From Dysgonamonadaceae bacterium (GTDB lineage: Bacteria > Bacteroidota > Bacteroidia > Bacteroidales > Azobacteroidaceae), in NCBI GenBank assembly GCA_031258895.1, contig JAIRMF010000068.1:1-11881 (forward strand): a DNA stretch of 11,881 nucleotides, given 5' to 3'. Below the pieces are notes generated by a model, which worked only from the letters and a program-made list of their open reading frames with translations, ran no database searches and had not been told where the DNA came from. Below, one piece after another: positions 6,652 to 11,881 of this stretch; the first letter of the stretch is position 1, and the number at the start of each line of letters is the position of its first letter. Made by a program: the position numbers and the translations under genes.

Positions 6652-6777
6652 CACAGATATCTTGGAATTTCGCACAGATGTCTGGGAGTTCTGCACAGAT
6701 GTCTGGAAGCTTCGCACAGATGTCTGTGAGTTCCGCACAGATGTCTGTGAGTTTCTCGCAGATGTCTGTGAGCTCCT
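6652..6777. repeat. Six-unit 21-base tandem repeat with palindromic core
   Basis: Six consecutive units start at 6652, 6673, 6694, 6715, 6736 and 6757, each 21 bases with no spacer. The best units (4 and 5) read CACAGATGTCTGTG followed by seven more variable bases (GAGTTCCG-like). CACAGA and TCTGTG are inverted around TG, so each unit carries a 6-bp palindrome arm on each side. The outer units decay (unit 1 has ATATCTTGG; a broken seventh starts at 6778). The array is open in frame on both strands and would encode heptapeptides such as SQTSVRN, but it lies outside any plausible gene. It sits between the two divergent -7 boxes at 6619 and 6844. Confidence 0.93.
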
Positions 6778-6843
6778 CACATCGGTATGTTGTCAGTCTG
6801 TTAGACGATCTGTACCAAATGTCAGGGTTACATTATTATTTAG

Positions 6844-6851
6844 TACCTTTG
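6844..6851 (+). promoter_or_regulatory. -7 box of the dapA promoter
   Basis: TACCTTTG matches TAnnTTTG, 30 bases before the dapA ATG. The -33 position (about 6820-6824) reads TGTCA, a weak match, so activation by a factor or a weak basal promoter is possible. Confidence 0.6.
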
Positions 6852-6881
6852 TTCCGTTTTATTTTATGTGAGATATGAATT

Positions 6882-7775
6882 ATGGAAACAATAAACTTGT
6901 CGGGAGTGGGCGTCGCCCTCATAACCCCTTTCAAACCAAATGACGACGTGGATTTCAACGCCCTCTCGCAACTCGTCGAAATGCACCTGCGGGCAGACAC
7001 GGACTACCTCGTAGCGCTCGGCACGACCGCCGAAACGCCAACCCTTAGCCCCGAAGAACAACACGAAATCAAACAGTTAGTCGTGGAAAAAGTGCAGGGA
7101 AAACTGCCCGTCGTGCTCGGACTGGGAGGCAATAATACACGTGCCCTGCTCAATACCCTCGAAAAAACAGACCTCCGCGGGATCAACGCCCTGCTCTCCG
7201 TTACCCCATACTATAACAAACCCTCCCAGGAAGGACTCCTCCAACACTACCGCCAACTCTCCAAAATATCCCCCCTGCCCATCATCCTCTACAACGTGCC
7301 CTCGCGTACCGGCGTCAATATGTGCGCAGAAACCACGCTGAAAATAGCTAACGAATGTGAAAACGTGGTAGCCATAAAAGAAGCGTCCGGAATGAACGCC
7401 CAGATAGACGCTATCGTAAGGCGGCGTCCGGACGGATTCCGAATCATCTCCGGTGACGACGGAATAACTCTGCCTCTGATGTCGATCGGCGTCGATGGGG
7501 TTATATCGGTCATCGGTAACGCATTCCCAAAAGAAATTAAACAAATGGTACATCTCGCCCTGAAAGGTGATTTTCCGGCTGCCTCGGCGATCCACCGGCA
7601 ACTCGGAGACTTTTTCGACGCCATATTCATAGACGGTAATCCTGCCGGCGTCAAATGTCTGATGTGGAAAACCGGCCTGTGCGAAAATATCCTCAGACTA
7701 CCGCTCGTCCCCGTCTCAAACTTGACTGACGAAAAAATAACCGTAGCACTGGAAAAATTTACCGCCAACAGGTAA
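6882..7775 (+). CDS. dapA: 4-hydroxy-tetrahydrodipicolinate synthase
   Basis: Class I aldolase-type TIM-barrel enzyme that condenses pyruvate with aspartate semialdehyde, the first committed step to diaminopimelate and lysine; cytoplasmic, normally tetrameric. At 297 residues it has the usual length. GTTAETP at 47-53 gives the pyruvate-binding Thr pair, TPYYNKPSQEG at 108-118 the triad Tyr of the neighbouring subunit, YNVPSRTG at 137-144 the catalytic Tyr137 and Arg142 that binds the semialdehyde carboxylate, and Lys166 in AIKEASG forms the Schiff base with pyruvate. SGDDGITLP and NPAGVK follow in the expected places. Single-gene transcription unit divergent from the 227-residue protein gene; the tRNA promoter begins 14 bases after its stop and no terminator is seen between them. 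Confidence 0.97.
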   Translation: METINLSGVGVALITPFKPNDDVDFNALSQLVEMHLRADTDYLVALGTTAETPTLSPEEQHEIKQLVVEKVQGKLPVVLGLGGNNTRALLNTLEKTDLRGINALLSVTPYYNKPSQEGLLQHYRQLSKISPLPIILYNVPSRTGVNMCAETTLKIANECENVVAIKEASGMNAQIDAIVRRRPDGFRIISGDDGITLPLMSIGVDGVISVIGNAFPKEIKQMVHLALKGDFPAASAIHRQLGDFFDAIFIDGNPAGVKCLMWKTGLCENILRLPLVPVSNLTDEKITVALEKFTANR

Positions 7776-7789
7776 AACCATCTGAAAAT

Positions 7790-7820
7790 TTTGTATATCC
7801 CAAAAAAATACCTAATTTTG
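7790..7820 (+). promoter_or_regulatory. Promoter of the tRNA-Leu / tRNA-Val / ferredoxin unit
   Basis: TTTG at 7790-7793 and TAATTTTG at 7813-7820 are exactly 19 bases apart, matching the Bacteroidetes consensus. The start site would be near 7827, about 12 bases before the first tRNA. Confidence 0.75.
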
Positions 7821-7838
7821 CAGCCGGTTCGTGACGTA

Positions 7839-7925
7839 GCCCGGATGGCGAAATTGGTAGACGCGTTAGTTTCAGGGACTAGTGTAAGCGATTACATGCA
7901 GGTTCGAGTCCTGTTCCGGGCACCA
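7839..7925 (+). tRNA. tRNA-Leu, anticodon CAG
   Basis: Acceptor stem GCCCGGA pairs fully with TCCGGGC. D arm is GCG...CGC, anticodon stem TTAGT/ACTAG with loop TTCAGGG (anticodon CAG at 7882-7884 by alignment), long class-II variable arm with TGTAA/TTACA, T stem GCAGG/CCTGT with loop TTCGAGT, then A73 and an encoded CCA (7923-7925). The long variable arm and CAG anticodon fix it as leucine. Confidence 0.96.
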
Positions 7926-7934
7926 AAAATGAAA

Positions 7935-8009
7935 GAATTCTTAGCTCAGTTGGTTCAGAGCGTTGCCTTGACAGGGCAAAGGTCGCCGGTTCGAGCCCGG
8001 CAGAGTTCA
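7935..8009 (+). tRNA. tRNA-Val, anticodon GAC
   Basis: Acceptor stem GAATTCT pairs with AGAGTTC (one T-G wobble). D stem GCTC/GAGC, anticodon stem TTGCC/GGCAA with loop TTGACAG, anticodon GAC at 7970-7972, T stem GCCGG/CCGGC with loop TTCGAGC, discriminator A at 8009. CCA is not encoded, unlike in the tRNA-Leu nine bases upstream. Confidence 0.96.
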
Positions 8010-8073
8010 CAAAAAATACTTCTGCAAATCAAAATAATAAAAACTTATTTGTTTAATTTTAATCAAAAGAAAA

Positions 8074-8241
8074 ATGGCACACCTGATTACCGACGACTGT
8101 ATAGCATGTGGTACCTGTATCGATGAATGTCTCGTGGGAGCAATCTCGGAAGGCGATATCTATAAAATAGATCCGGAACTTTGTACGGATTGCGGAACCT
8201 GTGCAGACGTCTGCCCCTCGGAAGCAATTACGGAGGCATAA
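8074..8241 (+). CDS. Small 2[4Fe-4S] ferredoxin
   Basis: A 55-residue electron carrier of the clostridial type; cytoplasmic. Two cluster motifs are seen: CIACGTCIDEC at residues 9-19 and CTDCGTCADVCP at 37-48. Each Cys-x2-Cys-x2-Cys-x3-Cys set binds one 4Fe-4S cluster, with the fourth cysteine of each exchanging to the other cluster. The first motif ends CL where the family normally has CP; the second keeps Pro. The start at 8074 is preceded by an A-rich stretch (AAAAGAAAA), as is common here. It lies 64 bases after tRNA-Val without a convincing promoter of its own and is probably read from the tRNA promoter; a strong terminator follows 24 bases after the stop. Confidence 0.95.
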   Translation: MAHLITDDCIACGTCIDECLVGAISEGDIYKIDPELCTDCGTCADVCPSEAITEA

Positions 8242-8265
8242 TAATTTTCTAACAAATACCCCGAT

Positions 8266-8304
8266 GGAGGCTGCCCGAAATATCAGGCAACCTCCTCCTT
8301 TTTT
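8266..8304 (+). terminator. Intrinsic terminator after the ferredoxin gene
   Basis: GGAGG at 8266-8270 and TGCC at 8272-8275 pair with GGCA (8286-8289) and CCTCC (8291-8295), with one C/A mismatch and a 10-base loop. The run TTTTTT at 8299-8304 follows after three bases. Confidence 0.9.
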
Positions 8305-8354
8305 AAAACGTCCCCAAGTAAACAATCCGAAAAATAAAACACCCCTCTACCCGC

Positions 8355-9341
8355 CTATCCGTCAATAAACTTGTTCGTCCTAAGCCGACGGCCGATCGCA
8401 GGACAGAACCGCAGGCCGAAAATGCCGGTCAACACCAGCACAGCAATGCCTCCCGTAACCCATGCCGCTTTGGAACTCCGGAAATAAGCCTGTGTAATCA
8501 ATATACAAACAGCCAGATTTACAACAGCATAGAGAATAGAAACCACTCTCTGAGGTATTCTTAACTCATTCGACAGTATCTGGAAAAAGAACATGCGGTG
8601 CGCTTCGAAAATGCTCTTCCTCAGATACAGTCGGTAGATCACCGTCCCCACCGTGTCCACGCCGTAAACGGACAGAAACAAAATCCAAACAAGAGATTTC
8701 GTTACTATCATCAGTTTGAGCAGAATATATATTATCCATATAGCGATCGCCATGCTTCCCGTGTCACCCAGGAAACAAACCGCCTGCTTTCTATAATTGA
8801 AAAACAGAAAAATTGCGCAGGGAATGACCGCAAACCATATAAATTCCGGATTGGTAAAGGAAACAAGTTGCAGATTTATGTACTGTAAAAATAATAATAA
8901 CAGCAAGTTGTACAATCCCGTCATCCCATTTATCCCATCCATGAAATTGAACGCATTCAGTATCCCGACCGCAACGATCAGTGCCAAAGGAATTGCCCAC
9001 ACAGGGATACAGGAGTAGATTCTCAAGTCAAAGAACAAAACGCCTATCGCGAGGAAGTGAAATAAAATGCGTATTCTTTTTTTCACCGACATCAGGTCAT
9101 CAAAAAAACTCACGACGCAGAGGAGTGTCAACGCAACGGCAAAGTAAATTCCCTGAGGATTATGGATAATTGCGTAGCAGATGCACGAAAACCAGAACAG
9201 TATTCCGCCGCCTCTTATCGGAGAGCCGGTATGCGAGCTTCGTTCGTTCGGTTTATCGACGATGTTGTATTTTCTTGCGATGTAGAAGTATGACAGTTCG
9301 ATAGCAAGGAATAGTATAAACAATAGGAGGTAATATGTCAT
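8355..9341 (-). CDS. WecA/MraY-like polyprenyl-phosphate sugar-1-phosphate transferase
   Basis: Integral membrane enzyme of the PNPT family, which moves a HexNAc-1-phosphate from a UDP-sugar to undecaprenyl phosphate to begin a surface glycan. The 328-residue protein has about ten hydrophobic segments. Motifs are DKPNERSSHTGSPIRGGGI at 29-47, the Asp pair in SFFDDL (81-82), NFMDGINGM at 132-140 (catalytic/Mg site), FLGDTGS at 190-196 and AHRMFFFQ at 247-254. In the last, family members usually read HR-x-H-x-x-Q; here the second His is Phe251. In Bacteroidetes such a gene is often found after a sugar epimerase gene at the end of a capsule locus; the remnant of such an epimerase is seen at 10944-11108. 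GH43 is 55 bases upstream. Annotated role is from family; specificity unknown. Confidence 0.88.
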   Translation of the reverse strand: MTYYLLLFILFLAIELSYFYIARKYNIVDKPNERSSHTGSPIRGGGILFWFSCICYAIIHNPQGIYFAVALTLLCVVSFFDDLMSVKKRIRILFHFLAIGVLFFDLRIYSCIPVWAIPLALIVAVGILNAFNFMDGINGMTGLYNLLLLLFLQYINLQLVSFTNPEFIWFAVIPCAIFLFFNYRKQAVCFLGDTGSMAIAIWIIYILLKLMIVTKSLVWILFLSVYGVDTVGTVIYRLYLRKSIFEAHRMFFFQILSNELRIPQRVVSILYAVVNLAVCILITQAYFRSSKAAWVTGGIAVLVLTGIFGLRFCPAIGRRLRTNKFIDG

Positions 9342-9396
9342 GACGTCTTTTTTTCGTTTATGTAGCGGAATGTAATTTGGTTAGTATTGTGCGACA

Positions 9397-10401
9397 TTAA
9401 TTGTGATGTAAGAACACTGGGGCTTTTGCTGTTTGCGAGGGGGTTTGTGTTGCGACTTCGGGGTATCCGTTGTTCCACACGAGGCGGTCGAGGCAGAGGA
9501 GTCTTCCGAGGTGGGGTTCTTTTTTAAGGAACGCATGATATAGCAACCAGTCTTGTCCTTCGTCATCGGTAACGATTTCGGCGTTATGTCCGGGCCCTGC
9601 GAATGTTGTATCGCCACGCAGGATTACGCTGGGTCGGTATCCCATCATTGATTCGCCATCTCTCGTGATGTAGGGCCCGAAGAGATTGTCGGCTTTTCCG
9701 ACGACCACTTTGTAGGTGCTTTCTGCGCCTGCGCAGCATCCTTCTATCGATGCGAAATAATAATAGTATCCGTCACGTTTCAGGATGTTGGACGCTTCGT
9801 ATCCACCGCCGGCCACTTTTACTTTTTCTGCTCCCGGTTTGATCGCGAGTCCGTTGTCTGTCAATTCGATGGCGTAGATTCCTTCGAAACTGCCCCAGAT
9901 GATATATTTCTTTCCGTTATCCTCGACATAACACTGATCTATGGAGTTTAGGACGCCGATTGAGTCAGCCTGAATAATCGGTCCTATGTCGGTGAAGGGT
10001 CCTGTTGGAGAGTCGGCGATGGCGACTCCGATACCGCATGTACCACGGCAATAGGGGGCTGCAAATGTGTAGTATAGCACGTATTTACCGTCAATTTTGT
10101 TTATGTCCGGCGCCCAGATTCCGGCTTCTGCGGTTCCCCATTTGGGTCGTGTTTCGTCGGTAAAGCACGTTCCGATTTGTTCCCATTCCACGAGGTTTTT
10201 CGATCGGAAGACCGGTGTATTTCGAATGTCTTCCGTTGCATACAGGTAAAAATATCCATCGCTATCGCGCAATATCGACGGGTCGGGCGTGCTTACCCTC
10301 ATAAGTGGATTTTGATAGTTTTCGGTCACTGTCGGACGTTTTCCGCAAGCGGTAAAAAACATCGTAATGAGAAAAAATGTTGTAAAGATGTCAGTTTTCA
10401 T
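9397..10401 (-). CDS. GH43-family glycoside hydrolase, lipoprotein
   Basis: Five-bladed beta-propeller glycosidase, a family that mostly removes alpha-L-arabinofuranose or beta-xylose from plant polysaccharides by inversion. The 334-residue protein starts with a signal peptide and lipobox FTAC (lipidated Cys19), so it is anchored in a membrane facing the periplasm or cell surface. The three family acidic residues are placed: Asp40 in TPDPSIL (general base), Asp155 in NSIDQCYVED (pKa modulator) and Glu202 in GGYEASNI (general acid). There is no accessory carbohydrate-binding module. No SusC/SusD genes are near. Its presence between an epimerase remnant and a PNPT gene suggests it was inserted in, or left over from, a rearrangement. 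GH43 is firm; exact substrate is open. Confidence 0.9.
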   Translation of the reverse strand: MKTDIFTTFFLITMFFTACGKRPTVTENYQNPLMRVSTPDPSILRDSDGYFYLYATEDIRNTPVFRSKNLVEWEQIGTCFTDETRPKWGTAEAGIWAPDINKIDGKYVLYYTFAAPYCRGTCGIGVAIADSPTGPFTDIGPIIQADSIGVLNSIDQCYVEDNGKKYIIWGSFEGIYAIELTDNGLAIKPGAEKVKVAGGGYEASNILKRDGYYYYFASIEGCCAGAESTYKVVVGKADNLFGPYITRDGESMMGYRPSVILRGDTTFAGPGHNAEIVTDDEGQDWLLYHAFLKKEPHLGRLLCLDRLVWNNGYPEVATQTPSQTAKAPVFLHHN

Positions 10402-10750
10402 AATTTATTATTGTAATGATTAAAAATTCTATTTGAAGGACAAGAAATTCTCCGAACGTACTTTCATGATGCAATTCGGTCTTTCCAACCGAAAAACCAT
10501 CGGATATAACTTCTTGAACATGTTTAAACATTAATCCGGCCTTATCGGGAAAATATTGAGACATCCCGTGAAACCCTCTATACATCACGATACCATACAT
10601 GATACGCATAAATTTATATCGCCTCTGACAGCTTGGAAAATTTATACCCTTCTCGATTTTTCCGTCAAAAGTAATGATTTTTCTCGAAATAACGATACCA
10701 TAGTTCTTTTTGGATGAATTTAAAATGACCGGGCACAACCAAATCCACAC
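10391..10750 (-). CDS. Possible short protein of unknown family, doubtful
   Basis: The frame is open for 119 codons from a GTG at 10750 to a TGA at 10393-10391 and overlaps the GH43 start by 11 bases. It is recognised as no family. The + strand in the same stretch is also open over long parts, with one stop near 10530, so the openness may be chance in AT-rich DNA. It has no signal peptide, no start signal of note and no -33/-7 promoter in the right place. I list it because the 10402-10847 stretch otherwise has no gene. Confidence 0.2.
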   Translation of the reverse strand: MWIWLCPVILNSSKKNYGIVISRKIITFDGKIEKGINFPSCQRRYKFMRIMYGIVMYRGFHGMSQYFPDKAGLMFKHVQEVISDGFSVGKTELHHESTFGEFLVLQIEFLIITIINYEN

Positions 10751-10847
10751 GGGACATCAGAGAACACGTTGTTTGTCATGGAGAGAGGAAGGGTGATGTT
10801 ATTTCCAAATACAAAACCGTTCCTTATAAATAACAATTTCAAACAAT
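10402..10847. other. Intergenic stretch, nearly featureless
   Basis: Besides the doubtful frame above I see one -7-like box on the minus strand (TACTTTTG at 10673-10666, without a -33 match). No RNA gene, no repeat and no recognisable protein remnant is visible. Confidence 0.4.
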
Positions 10848-10945
10848 GGGGCTGTCTAAAAAAGGCGATTTTAAACCATTTACCCCCTTTACAATATATT
10901 GCAGAGGGGGTAAAGTGGCAAATTTAGGGTTTTTGAAACAACCTC
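10848..10945. mobile_element. MITE-like 98-base imperfect palindrome
   Basis: The left end begins GGGGCTGTCTAAAAA and the right end is TTTTTGAAACAACCTC. Aligning the left 46 bases with the reverse complement of the right 46 gives 30 matches. The core TTTACCCCCT (10879-10888) pairs perfectly with AGGGGGTAAA (10905-10914), around a central CAATATATTG. Ends of this type (GGGGCTGTCT...) belong to IS5/IS1182-like elements of Bacteroidetes; the element has no room for a transposase. A target duplication cannot be shown convincingly (AT on both sides). An alternative is a stable hairpin acting as terminator, but the sequence around it speaks for an insertion. Confidence 0.65.
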
Positions 10946-11108
10946 ATATTATTAAAGCCGGTTGCGGACATATAAACTCATACTTGAGCGTTCGCGCCAA
11001 CCCTTCGCCTAAGGAATAGGGCGCATGGAAACCGGAATTGCAGGCAGCTTGCGCATCAAATCTTGTAGTGGCGCAAAACTTTTTTATGCGAACAGAACTT
11101 ATGGGAAA
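10944..11108 (-). pseudogene. Sugar-nucleotide epimerase (NAD-dependent), C-terminal remnant
   Basis: On the minus strand the frame reads FPISSVRIKKFCATTRFDA and later SLGEGLARTLKYEFI, the closing ~50 residues of the NAD-dependent epimerase/dehydratase that is common in Bacteroidetes capsule loci (family pattern: KxPISSxRxKKFCA... then ...LxxxLxxTxxYEF). The frame itself is open to 11156, but only residues after about 11108 look like the family. No N-terminal domain exists; the sugar transferase pseudogene occupies the preceding DNA. The stop at 10946-10944 lies inside the MITE right end (10945), so the natural C-terminus was probably replaced when the element inserted. Non-functional. Confidence 0.7.
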
Positions 11109-11149
11109 TTTTTCGCAAGTGAGCGCTGTTTTGACATAGTATTTGAAGT

Positions 11150-11863
11150 TTATTTTTTAATCGAGTGTACGGAATCTAAAGCAGTTGGCAGTGGCGGAAG
11201 GGAAGGCCATATCCGTCGATAGATTTCCGAACAGGGGAAAATAATTACCCACGCGGTAACAAAAATAAGCAAAAAACAGGTTAGCGCGCTCCGCTTCTTG
11301 TAGAATCATGCTTCCAATTCCGCTTTATAGGGACCGATAATTTCAGCGTAGCACTGCTCAAGAGGCTTGCCGGAACAAGCCACGACTGTTTCTTCGTCGC
11401 GGAACACAATCGAGCCTATTCCGGTTAGTCCGGGACGCATTAACAGAATTATCTGTTTTCCTTCGAGAGGAAAATAATTAAAGTTTTTAGGCGTTTGCGG
11501 GCGGGAACCGACAATGCTCATATCGCCTGTCAATATGTTAACGAGTTGGGGAACTTCATTGAGCTTTGTTTTCCGCAAGATGCGTCCCAGCGGTAATACC
11601 CGCGGATCGTTTTTGACAGTTACGTCGCCCGTGCCTGTTGATGGGCTGCATTTTAACATGGTGGCGAACTTCAGCAACCCGAATTTTCGTCCGCCTCTTC
11701 CCATCCGCTCCTGGGTATAAAATATCTCTCCTTCGCCGGTAAGGCGCAACAGCAATGCAATTTACAGACCAAACGGAAAGAATACGATAAGTGCAATGGC
11801 TGATAAAAGAATAATCGGGGCATCGCCGTGATACTGACCCCGGATAGGTTTCAGCTTCTTCAT
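11150..11863 (-). pseudogene. PglC/WcaJ-like sugar-phosphate (phosphoglycosyl) transferase, with two in-frame stops
   Basis: From ATG at 11863 the frame has 238 codons to a TAA at 11152-11150, interrupted by TAA at 11764-11762 and TGA at 11308-11306. Similarity to the monotopic phosphoglycosyl transferases continues across both stops: FFPFGL-stop-IALLLRLTGEGEIFY, RMGRGGRKFGLLKFATML, LRKTKLNEVPQLVNILTGDMS, TGIGSIVFRDEE, PYKAELEA-stop-FYKK and LIFVTAWVIIFP. Relatives usually have a residue such as Trp at the second stop (ELExWYxK). The usual VGPRP reads VGSRP, and the catalytic Asp-Glu position reads Asn-Glu (also seen, as I recall, in Bacteroidetes relatives). The N-terminal KRxxD motif is not recognised. 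Such enzymes load the first sugar-phosphate on undecaprenyl phosphate. The part between the stops is not an intact gene; sequencing errors are the other explanation. Confidence 0.78.
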
Positions 11864-11881
11864 AAGCCCCCGTATATCCCA

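Noticed and set aside
6652..6777. CRISPR array
   Set aside because: Units are directly adjacent with no unique spacers, and no cas genes are near.
6565..6871. Heptapeptide-repeat proteins on either strand over the 21-base array
   Set aside because: Any 21-base repeat without stops stays open in several frames; there is no start signal and no protein family, and promoters lie inside these frames.
7791..8126. Open frame of 111 codons over the tRNA genes
   Set aside because: It runs through two well-folded tRNAs and into the ferredoxin gene in another frame.
11025..11222. Plus-strand frame of 65 codons near the right edge
   Set aside because: It lies opposite the epimerase and sugar transferase remnants, whose minus-strand similarity is clear; no start signal or family is seen.
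11306..11755. Sugar transferase as an intact 149-residue gene with TTG start
   Set aside because: Family similarity extends beyond both ends of this frame through stop codons, so it is the middle of a broken gene.

Overview
The window looks like a piece of a Bacteroidales chromosome. The promoters that can be read carry the Bacteroidetes -7 box TAnnTTTG, in two cases with TTTG 19 bases upstream. Shine-Dalgarno sites are weak or absent. The bamD / RNA-polymerase-omega / DUF4293 cluster, the short sugar-nucleotide genes and the DUF-like 227-residue protein are all of Bacteroidetes type. Placement below the order is not possible from sequence alone.

Left part (1-3134, + strand). The window opens inside a protein with an FGE-sulfatase (C-type-lectin-like) fold. 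Its last ~30 codons look like the variable region of a diversity-generating retroelement (DGR) target. A strong hairpin follows, then a 5' remnant of an IS5/IS1182-like transposase on the other strand. A promoter then drives a two-gene operon, a PglE-type aminotransferase and a PglF/CapD-type UDP-GlcNAc 4,6-dehydratase, which together would make a UDP-4-amino-4,6-dideoxy sugar for surface glycans.

Middle part (3122-8304). A minus-strand operon reads bamD, rpoZ, DUF4293 and a FecCD-type ABC permease, and converges on the dehydratase with a 13-base overlap. A Bacteroidetes protein of unknown function (5860-6543) and dapA are divergent. Between their promoters lies a 21-base tandem repeat with a palindromic core. 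After dapA come tRNA-Leu(CAG), tRNA-Val(GAC), a 55-residue 2[4Fe-4S] ferredoxin and a clear intrinsic terminator.

Right part (8355-11881, all coding minus). A WecA/MraY-like phosphoglycosyl transferase and a GH43 lipoprotein appear intact. Further right the sequence is decayed. There is a 98-base MITE-like palindrome, then the C-terminal fragment of a sugar-nucleotide epimerase whose present stop codon lies in the MITE end, then a PglC/WcaJ-like sugar transferase broken by two in-frame stops. This reads as the eroded end of a surface-polysaccharide locus that has been reshuffled by insertion elements.

The most interesting signals are the DGR-like variable region at the left edge, the phased palindromic array at 6652-6777, and the chain of pseudogenes and mobile-element remnants at the right edge. 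No reverse transcriptase or template repeat is inside the window, so a DGR cannot be proved from it.
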